From: Euonymus europaeus
Taxonomy: Eukaryota > Streptophyta > Magnoliopsida > Celastrales > Celastraceae
NCBI GenBank assembly: GCA_963580455.1
Contig: OY756970.1
Span: forward strand, 16,554,001 to 16,618,000
Direction: 5' to 3'
DNA length: 64,000 bases
Made by a program: the position numbers and the translations under genes. Below are positions 27,366 through 38,711 of this stretch, in pieces; position 1 is the first letter of the stretch; each line of letters starts with the position of its first letter. Under the pieces are notes generated by a model, which was given only the letters and a program-made list of their open reading frames with translations, was not told the DNA's origin and made no database searches.

Positions 27366-27749
27366 TTACACTAGTCCCGCGAGATATAAATATAATAACA
27401 CCTAAGCCCCACAAGAGGTAAGAAAATCCTTTCCCCACCTCCCATAGAATTCAAACCCATAAAGGCCTACTATTTTGGTTACCCTTCAATCTCGTATTAA
27501 TTAATATACTAGGACATAAATATGTACTAGTATGAATACTAGTGGATTGGCCTTGTGTTGCTTTTTCAAATTTTTGTATACTATTATAAATACGCTAGGA
27601 TTGGCTTGTGATTCTTTTGCTTTTGCATTCTTTTTATACCTAAGACGTTTTGGAGGCAATTTTTTTTATCAGGAACAAAGAAAATATAGAGGAACAACGA
27701 AGATTCCACTAAACTATAACAGTGATATGAAGAGTCTAAGTCAATAACA
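26901..27749. other. Kinase 3' region and AT-rich spacer with (TA)n
   Basis: The presumed 3' UTR follows the stop. An interrupted TA microsatellite lies at about 27327-27365. No gene seen. Confidence 0.5.
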
Positions 27750-28510
27750 AGTCAATCTTGAAAATTTAAAATGAAACAATTGAGAATATTCTCAGAAACA
27801 CACAAGTTGCAGTCCATTTGGCGAAGCGATCTGCCTAAACATTATAATGGTCTGCTAACTTTAGAAATAAACCAATTCTGAAAATGCCCTCGGTTATCAT
27901 CAATCTAAGATTCAATAGTCCAAGAGGAAACCAAATGAGGATGAGTTACACCATGAACAACAAGCAATGCATCACCCTCCAACTCCAACTTGACAGCCTA
28001 GCCGAAAACATTCATGAACACCCAATCGGAGAGCACTGGCTTCTCCCTCCAAGGGGTCAACACGCGGACCACTAGAAACGCATGCAAACATCACCTCTCC
28101 ATACACAAATCGGGCAATGGCAACTGAAAAAAAAAAATCGGGCAATGGCAACTGAAGAAAGAGACGTTAGAATTCAGCGCAGTATCGAAATTAAGTTTGA
28201 TGGAGGAACCCAATCAACTGTCGAGAATAAAGGAACAAAATCTTGAACATTCCATGCCCGACATAAACATGGTGGAGTCGCATTTTAGATAAAATGATAT
28301 ATGAGGAGAAATAATAGCAGCACCATGAACAAACTCGTTGCTGCGATAACACCAAATTTGATCAAAAGAGACCATCGCTAACAACCAGAATTCTTGCCAA
28401 ACAACTCTATCTATATCAATATCGATCCTTTGAGGATGAAGAATGATAGAAACCCAACCTGCCATCTCATGTCTACCCAACACTGGAGGATCCAACTACC
28501 ATTTAGATGA
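27750..28510 (-). pseudogene. LINE ORF2 C-terminal relic (zf-RVT and RNase H-like parts)
   Basis: Read on the minus strand from about 28500, a frame gives WVSIILHPQRID...VVWQEFWLLAM...IWCYRSNEFVHGA, the pattern of the zinc-binding region after plant LINE reverse transcriptases. Next comes WVPPSN, the usual lead into an RNase H-like domain. Further on are EASAL and LEGDALLVVHGVTHPHLVSSW, resembling the RVT_3 RNase H fold. Frames shift and stop codons interrupt, so it is a dead fragment. Boundaries are approximate; no poly-A tail or target duplication was found. Confidence 0.7.
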
Positions 28511-29687
28511 TCCCCAAATAATCGCAATTAGAGGGCAAAGAGTAGAGTCCATTTGTTATCCAATTGTATTTCACAGCTTAAAGCTGTGGGAAATGCAATA
28601 ACTATTCTTTCTCTCACGAGCGAATGAGACACCTCATTATCTGAGCATTATTAAGTTGTATAATGTGGGAGAGGCATTGACGAGTTGGCAAAACCATCCA
28701 AGCTAACTTCCATAACAATAATTGGAACCGAGCATGCATATTAAAGCTTCCAAATCTGATTCCAACCTCATTTCCCTCCCTTCCTTTCTATCCATCTCTT
28801 CCCTCTTTTGGAGTGCTTGATAGTTTGCTCCACTGTCGGTATATTAGAATGTACAACTTGACATTAACATGTGTGCATAATTTTTTTAGGTAAAAAAGCG
28901 TTGGCTCAAAAGTTACCACTGTAGATGCTTAGATGTCCTTCCAACTTGGAGGTAACTTGTCAATTAACTTTGTAAATATTAACGATAATTATAAGTATAT
29001 TTATGATTTATCATACTCTTCACATTTACTTAACTCGTGCATATCCATACCATCCAATATCGTTTGTTTGGATTTTTCTCGGTCTAACACATGTCACCTT
29101 GAGCCCACGAGTTGGATTCATATCTGATCTAAATCATAATTAAAAAAAAATCCAAGAAAATATTCTTCCTTATCAAGTGATGTACATATTTTCTCTTTTA
29201 GTGTGAGATTTAAGTCTCATTAAATTTGAGAAAACACACTTACTAACATGCAATTTCGTTATACTAACCAACTTCCTTTTATGTTTTCGTATAGACCTTC
29301 TTCAATTAGTTGAAACTCGAAACAACTATTACTCAAAAAATTGTTACTAATTAAGTTTTTAAAATTTAATATTTTTTTAAAAAAGATTTTATGAATGGAT
29401 GAGCATTTTTTCTCCTTCGAATAAAACGTTTAAACCAATACCTTAATTCCTTTATAACGCAATGGCAATTTCGTAATTCGCCCAAAAAGAAAAACAAAAG
29501 CAATGCAAATCTCCCTCCCACCTTTCGTCTCCTCTGCCACCTCTGATTCTCTGCAATCAAAATCGCAGTCCATGGCTTCAACGAAAAACTCTCCCTTTAA
29601 CAAGGAACCGAAATTCAAATAGAAATTCAACGAAAATTGGGTTTTTTATATATAAAAAGAAAAGAATGGAATCATTCAGTTTTCCAA
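28511..29687. other. Spacer and 5' region of the mechanosensitive channel gene
   Basis: No gene seen. A perfect hairpin word CACAGCTTAAAGCTGTG lies at about 28573-28589 and resembles the motif repeated inside the MITE at 12231-12883, so it may be a scrap of that family. A TATATATAAAA word at about 29647-29657 is too close to the start codon to be a convincing TATA box. Confidence 0.5.
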
Positions 29688-32600
29688 ATGGATTTCTCTC
29701 TAAAGAAATCATTCAAGTCCATTGGCACCTACAAGCATTCTAGAAGAATATCCGCCGGAGGCGGCACTAGCGGGTCCAGCAGCCCTGAAGAACTCCCAAT
29801 TCTATTGCACCACAACATTGAACAACAATTGGAGCCAATGAGTACCCGGAGAGAGGTAATCGTCAAAGTAGACGGGGGTGACGGCAGCAGCAGCGGAAGC
29901 AACGAGCCTTTAGATACCACCGGGAAAATGTGGCGGGAATCCAGCATTATTTACTGGGGAGAAGGTGAAGAGAATCAACAAATGAACATTCAGGATCCAC
30001 CGACGAAGCTGATAGGAGAGTTCTTGAACAAACAAAGGAATGCTGGCGGTGAGGTTACTCTTGACATGGACTTGGAGATGGAAGAGATGAGAGACAATCG
30101 ATGTGTACCACCGCCGTCGGAGGAGTTTCTGGGTAGCAATGCCCCTTCAAAGGAGCTTAGGGTCTCTTTCGTCCCTTCCTCTGTTTCCAATTCCTCTGTT
30201 TACAAAGGCAAGCAAAACAAGGATGAGGTTGTGAGGTGCACATCCTTTGAGAAGCACCCTTCGATGATACAGAGAGGGAGTGGGTTGTTGTCAAGATTAA
30301 AAACCAAGTCTCGGCTTCAAGACCCACCGCTGGAGGAGGTGGAGAGAATTTCAGGGAGATTGGTTGGAAAATCTGGGCCGTTAAGGTCTGGAATGACAGG
30401 TAAAGCAACGGAGGAGGAGGAGGATGACCCCTTATCCGGAGAAGACTTACCTGAAGAATACAGAAACCAGAATCTAAATGCATTGACTATAATGCAGTGG
30501 CTAAGCCTGGTTTTGATTATTGGAGCTTTAATTTGCAATCTATTGTTTCGACCTTTAAAGAAGAAGAGTGTGTGGGGTTTGAAATTGTGGAAATGGGAGG
30601 TCATGGTGTTGGTTTTGATATGTGGGAGATTGGTTTCAGGGTGGGGGATTCGGATCATAGTCTATTGTATTGAACGAAACTTCCTTTTACGAAAGAGGGT
30701 TTTGTATTTCGTTTATGGATTGCGAAAGGCAGTGCAAAATTGTTTGTGGTTAGCGCTTGTGTTGATTGCATGGCAATTCTTGTTTGATAAGAAAGTAGAG
30801 AGGGAGACCAAGACCAAATCCCTTAAATATGTCACTCAAGTTCTGGTTTGTTTCTTGATTGGTACTCTACTATGGCTACTTAAAACTTTAATGGTTAAGG
30901 TACTTGCTTCTTCTTTCCATGTTAGCACATACTTTGATAGGATCCAGGAATCCTTGTTTAATCAATTTGTGATCGAAACACTTTTGGGTCCTCCATTGAT
31001 TGAGATTGGGTGGAAAGAAGATGAGGCAAAGAGGACTGCACCCGAGATTTGTAAGCTGCAGAATGCTGGAGCAACAGTACCACCTGAACTCAGGTCATTT
31101 GCCTTTGCATCCACAAAGAGTGGAAAGGTCCTTGGCAAAAGTTTTAAATTAAAGAGTGCTAGATTTTCTCTGCAACTTTCCACGAAAGAGGATGAAGGGA
31201 TCACCATTGATCATTTAGATAAGCTTAATTCTAAGAATGTATCAGCTTGGAATATGAAGAGGTTGATTAGAATGGTAAGACATGGTGCATTGACAACATT
31301 GGGTGAGCAGATATTAGACGCGAGCCAAGGTGATGAATCGGCAGTGCAAATCAGGAGTGAATATGAGGCTAAAAAAGCTGCGAGGAAGATTTTTAATAAT
31401 GTGGCTCAACATGGTTCGAAGTGAGTAATGCTTCTTCTTTACTTAGCCCATTCAATCATTTTTTATCCTACAAAAATATGCTCTTAATCAATGCCTGTGC
31501 TTTCGGAGAAAAGGGGGATTATGAAGCCTTTTTTGGTTCTGTCAATTGTTAAGGCTACATTACATGTATATATATACTTCAGGATCACCTTTTTTTTTTG
31601 CACAATAGCCTTAATTTTGTTTTCTTTCTAATCAATGTCCAGTTTATCATGTGTGTTAATTAATGATATGTCAGGAACATCTACTTGGTAGATTTGATGC
31701 GATTCATGGGAGAAGATGAGGCTCGGAAGTCCATGAGTCTCTTTGAAGGTGCACTTGAAAGCAAAAGAATTAGTAAATCATCACTAAAGAACTGGGTGGT
31801 AAGATCTGGGTCCTGAGGTTTTTTTTTTTTTTTTTTTGGTTTCAAGCAGATTGCTGTATCTTTTGTTTGTCTTTGTTATTGCAATGTACATCAGCAACGC
31901 GTCCATAAACATATGATCTTTGATGTCCTACTAGGTTTCTAATAAGATAATTGAATTGGAATTCTTGTAGGTGAATGCATTTAGAGAAAGGAGAGCGCTC
32001 GCATTGACGCTGAATGATACAAAGACAGCTGTGAATAAGCTTCATCATGTGGTTAACATAATAGTGGGGATCATTGTCATTGTCATCTGGTTGGTCATAC
32101 TTGGAATTGCAACAAGAGAGTTTCTCCTCTTTGTAAGCTCGCAGCTAGTCCTTGTGGCCTTCATCTTTGGAAATACCTGCAAGACAATATTTGAAGCAAT
32201 TATCTTCTTATTTGTTTTGCACCCTTTTGATGTGGGTGATAGGTGTGAAGTTGATGGAGTACAGGTAAGCAGAAAAAGGAACTTCATATGACCTCGTGGT
32301 TCCATTGTGGCATATTTGAAGCTAATCTGCTTATATGCTATTGGTTTTCAGATGGTTGTGGAAGAGATGAACATTCTGACAACTATTTTCCTGAGATATA
32401 TCAATCTGAAGATCATATATCCGAATAGTACCCTTTCGACGATGCTTATCAGCAACTTTTATCGTAGTCCTGACATGGGTGATTCAGTAGAGTTTTGTGT
32501 ACACATATCAACTCCAGCAGAGAAGATTGCTGTAATGAAGCAGAGGATAACAAGGTATTTATGAGAGTAGGCATTCACTAAATCCCCATTTTAAGAATCC

Positions 32601-32922
32601 AATTTAAGCGAGAATCATTTTGAATGAATGCTAATGCAGTTACATTGAGAACAAGAAGGAGCATTGGAATCCTTCTCCCATGGTTGTACTGAAGGACGTT
32701 GAGGACTTCGCAAAGCTGAGGTTTGCAGTATGGCCATCACACCGAATGAACCACCAGAACATGGGGGAGAGATGGGCAAGAAGAGCTTTATTGGTAGAAG
32801 AGATGGTGAAAATATTCAGGGAGCTGGATATTCAGTATCGCTTGTTTCCCCTTGACATCAACATCCGATCAGTGACTCCTGCAATTACTTCTAGCCTGGC
32901 CACTCCCCTTACCGAACTGTAG
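29688..32922 (+). CDS. MscS-like mechanosensitive ion channel (MSL4/5/6 type)
   Basis: Exons 29688-31420, 31675-31798, 31971-32264, 32352-32554 and 32640-32922 join in phase to 878 residues, nearer MSL4/5/6 (about 860-880) than MSL10 (about 730). The long acidic and basic N-terminus contains REVIVKVDGGDG and MWRESS, typical of this group. Six membrane segments are visible at about 264-288, 302-325, 338-366, 380-404, 644-668 and 678-705. The last leads into the conserved MscS part (FGNTCKTIFEAIIFLFVLHPFDVGDRCEVDG by pieces, then NILTTIFLRY). Relatives form tension-gated, anion-preferring channels in the plasma membrane. I start at MDFSLKKSFK; an in-frame ATG 17 codons earlier (29637) is possible. 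Two acidic stretches (TEEEEDDPLSGED) precede the first membrane segment. Confidence 0.92.
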
Positions 32923-33572
32923 ATACCAATATCAGGTTATTGATGAAATCCTCTCAACCTTAAAAAAGATTAAATAGAATGAGGTTGTGTTGGCCAATTG
33001 AGGAGTTCTTGCTTTCCTTTTATTTTCTTTTTTGTCTCAACAATTTTGGTTGATAACTTATTGCAATTAATAAGAATTAACTGGCCGCTCAAGGCTAATT
33101 ATGTTGTATTCGAATCTTTTCAGATGAACTTGTGCATGAAGTGTGATTACAGCAACAGTACAAACCATATCACATGCCAAGAACATAATTTATATATTTT
33201 ATACCAATTTGGCATTTCTCGTATATACATAGAACTGTCGATTTGACAAACAAGGATGCTCTAAATTTAGTGATTATTTTGTTGATCTTGAAATACCCTA
33301 CTTGATTTTTGTGGCCCAGATGTTTTTGCAATAGCAGTTAGTATGATCTTAGAAATGAATTGCGGAAATGAATACATATAGTAGATTCCATTTGATTTTC
33401 TCAGACTCGTATAGCCGACCAAGTTTGGGATAAAGACTCGGATGATGATGATAATAGGTTTTTGCACCAGAAAAATAACCAAAGATGTAGAAAATCATTG
33501 TAATTTCTCATTTGTATATCACTAGTTCACTACCACCAGGAGTTAATTTTACAAAACTAAAATATATTTGCT
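32923..33572. other. Spacer between converging MSL-like and SAUR genes
   Basis: The 3' UTRs of both genes presumably end here. Nothing else is recognisable. Confidence 0.5.
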
Positions 33573-34010
33573 TCAGAAGCTGTACATCTCTTGTTGATTT
33601 ATTATTTCTTGCTGGAGATACAAAGATGACGAGCATCTGCTAGAAATAGACATGACCAGTGCCTTCTGTACATCTTTAGACATGTGATGCTGGATCAAGG
33701 AAATAACATATTCCATGAAGCTTGCATCACAAGGTAATGTAAGAGGCCCTTCACTTGGTAATCCAAACTCTTCTTCTGCTAGTTCGAATAGCTCTCGAAC
33801 AACGTCATGGTTGAGAAACTTCAGTGGGAGCACAAACCTCCTTTGATCATTAGTGTACACAACAAAGTGTCCCTTGCTTGTTGATGTTGTGCTGCAACTC
33901 TCCACATCAAAAACTCCATTGGTTGTTGGAAAAGTAACTCTTTTTCGCCTGATCGCCACAAACTTCTGCCATTTTCTTGCCAACCTGATGAGCTTCTTAG
34001 TACTAATCAT
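33573..34010 (-). CDS. SAUR family auxin-responsive protein, copy 1
   Basis: A single intronless frame of 145 residues, as usual for SAURs. It starts MISTKKLIRLARKWQKF and carries the SAUR core (KGHFVVYT...RRFVLPLKFLNH, then ELFELAEEEFGLPSEGPLTLPCD) and a C-terminal MSI motif. This pattern matches the Arabidopsis SAUR61-68 group. SAUR proteins of better-known groups inhibit PP2C.D phosphatases and so raise plasma-membrane proton pumping and cell expansion; for this copy that is inferred. It is the first of three tandem copies sharing promoter elements. Confidence 0.93.
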   Translation of the reverse strand: MISTKKLIRLARKWQKFVAIRRKRVTFPTTNGVFDVESCSTTSTSKGHFVVYTNDQRRFVLPLKFLNHDVVRELFELAEEEFGLPSEGPLTLPCDASFMEYVISLIQHHMSKDVQKALVMSISSRCSSSLYLQQEIINQQEMYSF

Positions 34011-34114
34011 TCTTACTGTGGTGGTGAGATCACAACAGAAGAAATGACCTTAAATGTTTTGGAGTTCTGAATATTGAGATGTGTTGTGTATCAGGCAGAG
34101 GGAGTGGATTGCTT

Positions 34115-34193
34115 TATATATGCAAAAATCAAGAGACAGCCTATTCAATGTAGCTGAACCAATAATGGATGCCATGGGAAGCAAAACCATGTG
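34115..34193 (-). promoter_or_regulatory. SAUR copy 1 promoter: TATA, TGTCTC auxin-response core, CATGTG box
   Basis: TATATAT lies at 34115-34121, about 105 bp before the ATG. GAGACA at 34133-34138 is TGTCTC in gene direction, the classic ARF-binding core. CATGTG, an E-box type site, is at 34188-34193. The same three words at the same spacing occur before the other two copies. Confidence 0.7.
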
Positions 34194-35087
34194 ATGGTTG
34201 TGTAAATGACTGTTTAGGAGGTGGGCATGTTTTGTTGAGTTCCGAAATCAGCACATAAAGGTGGAGCATAAGAGAGACATCAGAACTATCTCTTTGTCAG
34301 GTGGTTTGACTGCAAAATAGGGTCTACATTTTGTGAGCCACAAGAAAAGAATGATAAGATAATAAGCCAAAAATGTATTTCTGTCGGCTATCTTGATAAG
34401 TTTCATGCACCTAATGGCTCATAACTGACCATGAATTGTTTACAAACAAAATTGGATAAGATCAACAAATTGCTGGTGTTGGATTAACAAGATTAATTGC
34501 TACAAGAAAAATGCAGCACAAGGCAATGTGATTGGTCCGTACCGCATTGTTTAGATGTGTAAATACTCTGATGTTCTTGAATAAATTATCTGGAATGATT
34601 CTTGTAAATGCTAGCAATCTGCTATGGCGAAACAAGAACACGAATAATCCGGCTAAATATTGCAGAATCTTTACTTCCAACAAGAAATGGGCTATTAAAA
34701 GTGCATATCAGATGATATGAACTAAAGAATACAGTCACATACCTAACCTGAAAACCAAATCCAGACCATCAAAAACTATGAATGACACTAGTTGTCTGGC
34801 TAGTCTTTCATTATTTTAGACTCTTCTTGAATGTTTTGGCAAGTGTTGTCACAGATCTATCAAAAGGACCCTTAATCCATGTGCACTTTTTTTCTTCTTC
34901 CAGATTATCTTGAATGATTTGATTTATACCAGAAAATAGCATTTCTTGCATTTACCTAACTGTTGGTTTGATGAATGGTTTGCTAAAATTTAGTAGAACA
35001 TCAAATATGAAGAAAACCATAACTTATCATTACTCATCTGTATATCTTTACACTAGTTAATCGACAACATCAAAACTAAAATTTGCT
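34194..35087. other. Upstream region of SAUR copy 1 and 3' flank of copy 2
   Basis: Another shared promoter phrase (ATCAGAACT...TTTGTCAGG) lies near 34280-34301. From about 34840 on, the sequence matches the 3' flank of copy 3 (37050-37290), showing that duplication included non-coding DNA. Confidence 0.6.
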
Positions 35088-35531
35088 TCAGAAGCTGCGG
35101 ATCATTGGTAGTTGTCTTTTTTCTTCCTGATGAAAATTCAAAGATGATGAGCATCGACTGCTGGTAATGGACATGAGCAATGCTTTCTGTACGTCCCTAG
35201 TCATGTGATTTTGGATCAAAGGAATAACATATTCCATGAAGTTGGCATCACAAGGCAATAAAAGCGGCCCATCACTTGGTAATCCAAACTCTTCTTCTGC
35301 AAGTTTGAATAGCTCTCTAACAATTGCATGGTTGAGAAACTTGAGAGCAAGCACAAATCGCCTTTTATCGGTAGTGTACACAACAAAGTGTCCTTTACTT
35401 GTTGATGATGTTCTGCAACTCTCCAAATCTACACCCCTATTAGTGTTGCGAAATCTTACTCTTTTTTGCTTAATAGCCACAAAATTCTGCCATTTCCTTG
35501 CCAATCTGATGAGCTTCTTTGTACTAATCAT
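35088..35531 (-). CDS. SAUR family auxin-responsive protein, copy 2
   Basis: An intronless frame of 147 residues with start MISTKKLIRLARKWQNF, core HFVVYTTDKRRFVLALKFLNH and EFGLPSDGPLLLPCDANF, and end MSITSSRCSSSLNF. It is closest to copy 3; both share FMEYVIPLIQNHMT where copy 1 has VISLIQHHMS. Function is as for the family. The neighbouring 3' flank is also duplicated with copy 3, which points to a recent segmental tandem duplication. Confidence 0.93.
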   Translation of the reverse strand: MISTKKLIRLARKWQNFVAIKQKRVRFRNTNRGVDLESCRTSSTSKGHFVVYTTDKRRFVLALKFLNHAIVRELFKLAEEEFGLPSDGPLLLPCDANFMEYVIPLIQNHMTRDVQKALLMSITSSRCSSSLNFHQEEKRQLPMIRSF

Positions 35532-35626
35532 TCTGAGTATACAGAAAGGGGCAATTGATCTTAAGATTACTGTCTACTGAAGGCTACAGTTGTGCTGTGT
35601 GTAGAAAGTAGTTGAGGTGGGCAGCT

Positions 35627-35706
35627 TATATATGCCTTGAGTCAGAGACAGTACCTTTAATGAAGCTACCCTATTTGCAGGTATTCATGGGAAGCAAAAG
35701 CATGTG
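35627..35706 (-). promoter_or_regulatory. SAUR copy 2 promoter: TATA, TGTCTC core, CATGTG box
   Basis: TATATAT lies at 35627-35633, GAGACA (TGTCTC in gene sense) at 35645-35650 and CATGTG at 35701-35706. Spacing matches copies 1 and 3 to within one base. Confidence 0.7.
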
Positions 35707-36099
35707 AGGGGTATTGTTTGGGAGGTGGGCATGTTTTTATCAAAATTTGCAACCAGCACATTAACAAGAGAAGAATCAGAACTGTACTTTTTGTCAGGCA
35801 ACACATTTGCCCAAAACTCTTTCAACAACAAAAAATATTAAAATAAGATAATTTGATAAGATTAAATGAATATATACAAAGTGATGTGGATAAGTGTCGT
35901 AGTGTCATGGATCATGGATGTATGATTGCATATGTTTGGTAGAAGAGAAGGTTAACTCCCGCGCACAAGTCTCACTGCTCCTGGACGTTTCGACCCAAAT
36001 ATGCTGTCAAATTCAGTAGAAATATTTTCGTTTAGGCCTCGAATTTTTTTTTACTTATAACTAAGATGATTATTTCCTTATAGACAACTTGACCCTTTG
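35707..36099. other. Upstream region of SAUR copy 2
   Basis: The phrase ATCAGAACT...TTTTTGTCAGG, also before copies 1 and 3, is at about 35775-35797. Nothing else is recognisable. Confidence 0.5.
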
Positions 36100-36320
36100 T
36101 TGAATATCAATATTTTTTTCCCTCGATAAAGAGGACGGTACCTCTAGATTTTATTAAAATCTCTCACTTATGACGGAGGAATACTGTTGTTACAAGAAAG
36201 ATCGTCACTAAACAACCTAAAATGAGACAAATAAAATAAAGAAAACACCCTAAATAAGGACCACAAAGGAAGGACCAAGGCCTAGCCAAAGAACCTGAAA
36301 AAGGTAGTCATCAATGCTGT
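36100..36320 (-). mobile_element. Probable LINE 3'-terminal fragment
   Basis: On the minus strand the stretch reads through TTTAATAAAATCTAGAGG, then TACCGTCCTCTTTATCGAGG, and ends in a short A tract (plus-strand T run near 36111-36118). This AATAAAATCT-AGAGGTACC wording is how I remember the 3' ends of many plant LINEs. No coding part or target duplication is evident. Confidence 0.45.
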
Positions 36321-37291
36321 TTTACAAGCAAAAGATGTATTGCCATTTCTGCATTTCAAAAAGTTTGAAACTGGTAGAAAACTACGACATAATTTTTTAA
36401 TCAAGTTAAAATAGAATCAGCAACCATAATGTACAAAATGCTGGTGTTGATAACTGCATGCATGCACTATATATATCTCAACCAGAGAAGGGGAAATATT
36501 CATAATTTCACAAGAAAGTACTTGTTGTTTCAGAGCTTACGACATCGTGAATATGTAAGTCTGATGGTGTCTGCATTGTGCAGTATGCCAACCAAGAACG
36601 TTAGCAAGTTGCAGAATCTCAGAAGTGACTACAAATTTTTTCCACTAGTTGTGAGTCTCGGAGAACTCTACAATCCACACATAGGACAACTACTTTGAAG
36701 ATAATAACTATGAATACAGTTACATACCTATTTGATAACCAACACTGAGGGTCAAACAAAAATAAGAATCATGGAAGTGACTACAAATTTTGTGAGCTGT
36801 GACTCTTGGAAAACACTACTTATGTGACAGACAAGGCAGTAAGAGTGTAGTTACATACCTAACTGAAAGCCAACACTAAAATGTGGTAAATTATTTCTCT
36901 TGCATACTGCAGTGCAATAACTCCAGCTACCGATGTGTTCCATATCAGTTAGAATGTGGGGCTGTAGAGGACTCAATAAATACACACAGCTGCCAAGGCT
37001 TAGGCAATTGTTTGAGAAGCTTGTAGGTCATGTCATGTGCACTTGTTTTTAAGGTTCTCACTAATTAAAAGGACCCCAAATCCAAGTGCACTTGTTTTTA
37101 GATTACCCTTGTATGATTTGATTTATACCAGAAAGTAGCATTCCCTGCAATCACCTAGAACGGTTGGTTTAATAAATGGGATTTGCTAAAATTTAGTGAG
37201 ACAGAAAATTTGAAGAAAATCAGAACTTCTCATTAGTTATCAATATGTTTTTACGCTCGTCTAGTCTACAAAAGCAACCTATAAATTTGCT
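36321..37291. other. Spacer and 3' flank of SAUR copy 3
   Basis: Short duplicated phrases (ACAGTTACATACCTA near 36718; GTAGTTACATACCTAACTGA near 36858) echo 34731-34748 downstream of copy 1. From about 37050 the sequence parallels the flank of copy 2. No gene seen. Confidence 0.55.
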
Positions 37292-37735
37292 TCAGAAGCT
37301 GCAGATCACTGATTGTTGGCTTTTTTCTTCTCGATGAAAATTTGAAGACAGTGAGCATCGATTGCCAGAAATGGACATGAGCAATGCTTTCTGTACATCC
37401 TTGGTCATGTGATTTTGGATCAAAGGAATAACATATTCCATGAAGTTGGCATCACAAGGCAATAAAAGTGGCCCATCACTTGGTATTCCAAACTCTTCTT
37501 CTGCTAGTTTGAATAGCTCTCTAACAATTTCATGGTTGAGAAACTTGAGAGGGAGCACAAATCGCCTTTTATCGGTAGTGTACACAACAAAGTGTCCTTT
37601 ACATGTTGATGATGTTCTGAAACTCTCCATAGATAAACCTCCATTGGGTATTGGAAAAGGAACTCTTTTGCGCCTGATTGCCACAAAGTTCTGCCATTTC
37701 CTTGCCAATCTGGTAAGCTCCTTGGTACTAATCAT
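37292..37735 (-). CDS. SAUR family auxin-responsive protein, copy 3
   Basis: An intronless frame of 147 residues starting MISTKELTRLARKWQNF. An ATG seven codons upstream (37756) is open in frame, but the chosen start matches copies 1 and 2. The core is HFVVYTTDKRRFVLPLKFLNH and EFGIPSDGPLLLPCD. Function is as for the SAUR family. Promoter words match the other two copies. Confidence 0.93.
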   Translation of the reverse strand: MISTKELTRLARKWQNFVAIRRKRVPFPIPNGGLSMESFRTSSTCKGHFVVYTTDKRRFVLPLKFLNHEIVRELFKLAEEEFGIPSDGPLLLPCDANFMEYVIPLIQNHMTKDVQKALLMSISGNRCSLSSNFHREEKSQQSVICSF

Positions 37736-37841
37736 TCTTACTGTGGGGGAGATCACAACAGAGGAAAAGATCTTAAACCTTGTAAGATGGTATATGCTAT
37801 TGTTCTTTCTACTTTGTAGAAAACAATGGAGGTGGGTTGAT

Positions 37842-37920
37842 TATATATGAACTAAGCCAGAGACAGTGCCTTCAATGAAGTTACCCCACTGCAGGTATTC
37901 ATGGGTAGCAAAACCATGTG
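37842..37920 (-). promoter_or_regulatory. SAUR copy 3 promoter: TATA, TGTCTC core, CATGTG box
   Basis: TATATAT lies at 37842-37848, GAGACA (TGTCTC in gene sense) at 37860-37865 and CATGTG at 37915-37920. The distance from the TATA word to GAGACA is 18 bp, identical in all three copies. Confidence 0.7.
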
Positions 37921-38097
37921 ATGGTGGATGTAACTTGCAAGGTATCAATTTGGGTGGTGGGCTGATGGTTGACACATCAATGTTGAAAACAAGACAAGCA
38001 TCAGAACTCTTTTTTCTTTGTCAGGTGGTTAGACAACAAAATAGGCTCACAGTTGTCTGAACCACAAAAAAGAAAGATAATATGATAAGCTTAAACC

Positions 38098-38236
38098 AAA
38101 AGGACAACAAGAGTACAAGTTAGTTACCGCATAGGAACTTAGAGTACAACTATTACCAAGAACCACCATTAGTTACCATTTAGTTACAGCAAAGGACAAC
38201 AAGAGTACAAGTTAGTTACAGCGTAGGAACTCAGAA
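38098..38236. repeat. Direct repeat upstream of SAUR copy 3
   Basis: AAAGGACAACAAGAGTACAA and the next GTTAGTTAC...TAGGAACT occur at about 38098-38140 and 38191-38231, with further TTAGTTAC words between them. Confidence 0.8.
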
Positions 38237-38711
38237 AATTAGTTACCATCATGGAGGTTGTTTTGGATTCTCAAGAATTACTCGTTTTGATTATCCATTC
38301 GAGCTAAACCAACAAAATTTTCAAATAAACATTGTCTGTCAAGGAAAAGCTTTTCCCATCAGTTGCATAGTCAATTCAAAATGATCTTCAATCTTTAGTA
38401 ATCAAGGTATAATTTATAAATTGATGATTTTGCTTCTCTTGTATCTAATAGACTAAAAATCACAGATTACAAAGCTCAGTAGCAAGATAGAAACTGCCGT
38501 TTTGGTAACAAACAATGGGATGAAAGCTAGTCCTTTTCGATTCTAATGCTCGAGTACATTCATAAGAAGACAGAAAATCAAAAAACAAGAATAGTATTTA
38601 TTGGTTTATCTGGCTTGTATTCTTACAATGCTTGCTGCTGTGGGTCTGAAACATGAGGTTTGATTGTAGAAACCTTGAAATCAATCATCGGTTCGACCTT
38701 GATTACATACA
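38237..38711. other. Spacer downstream of the monooxygenase gene
   Basis: This probably includes the 3' UTR of the minus-strand monooxygenase. Nothing else is recognisable. Confidence 0.5.

Noticed and set aside
29647..29657. TATATATAAAA as TATA box of the MSL-like gene
   Set aside because: Only about 30 bp before the chosen ATG, leaving no 5' UTR.
30157..30658. Two minus-strand frames over the MSL-like gene
   Set aside because: Shadows of exon 1; proline/serine-rich only because of the opposite strand's codons.
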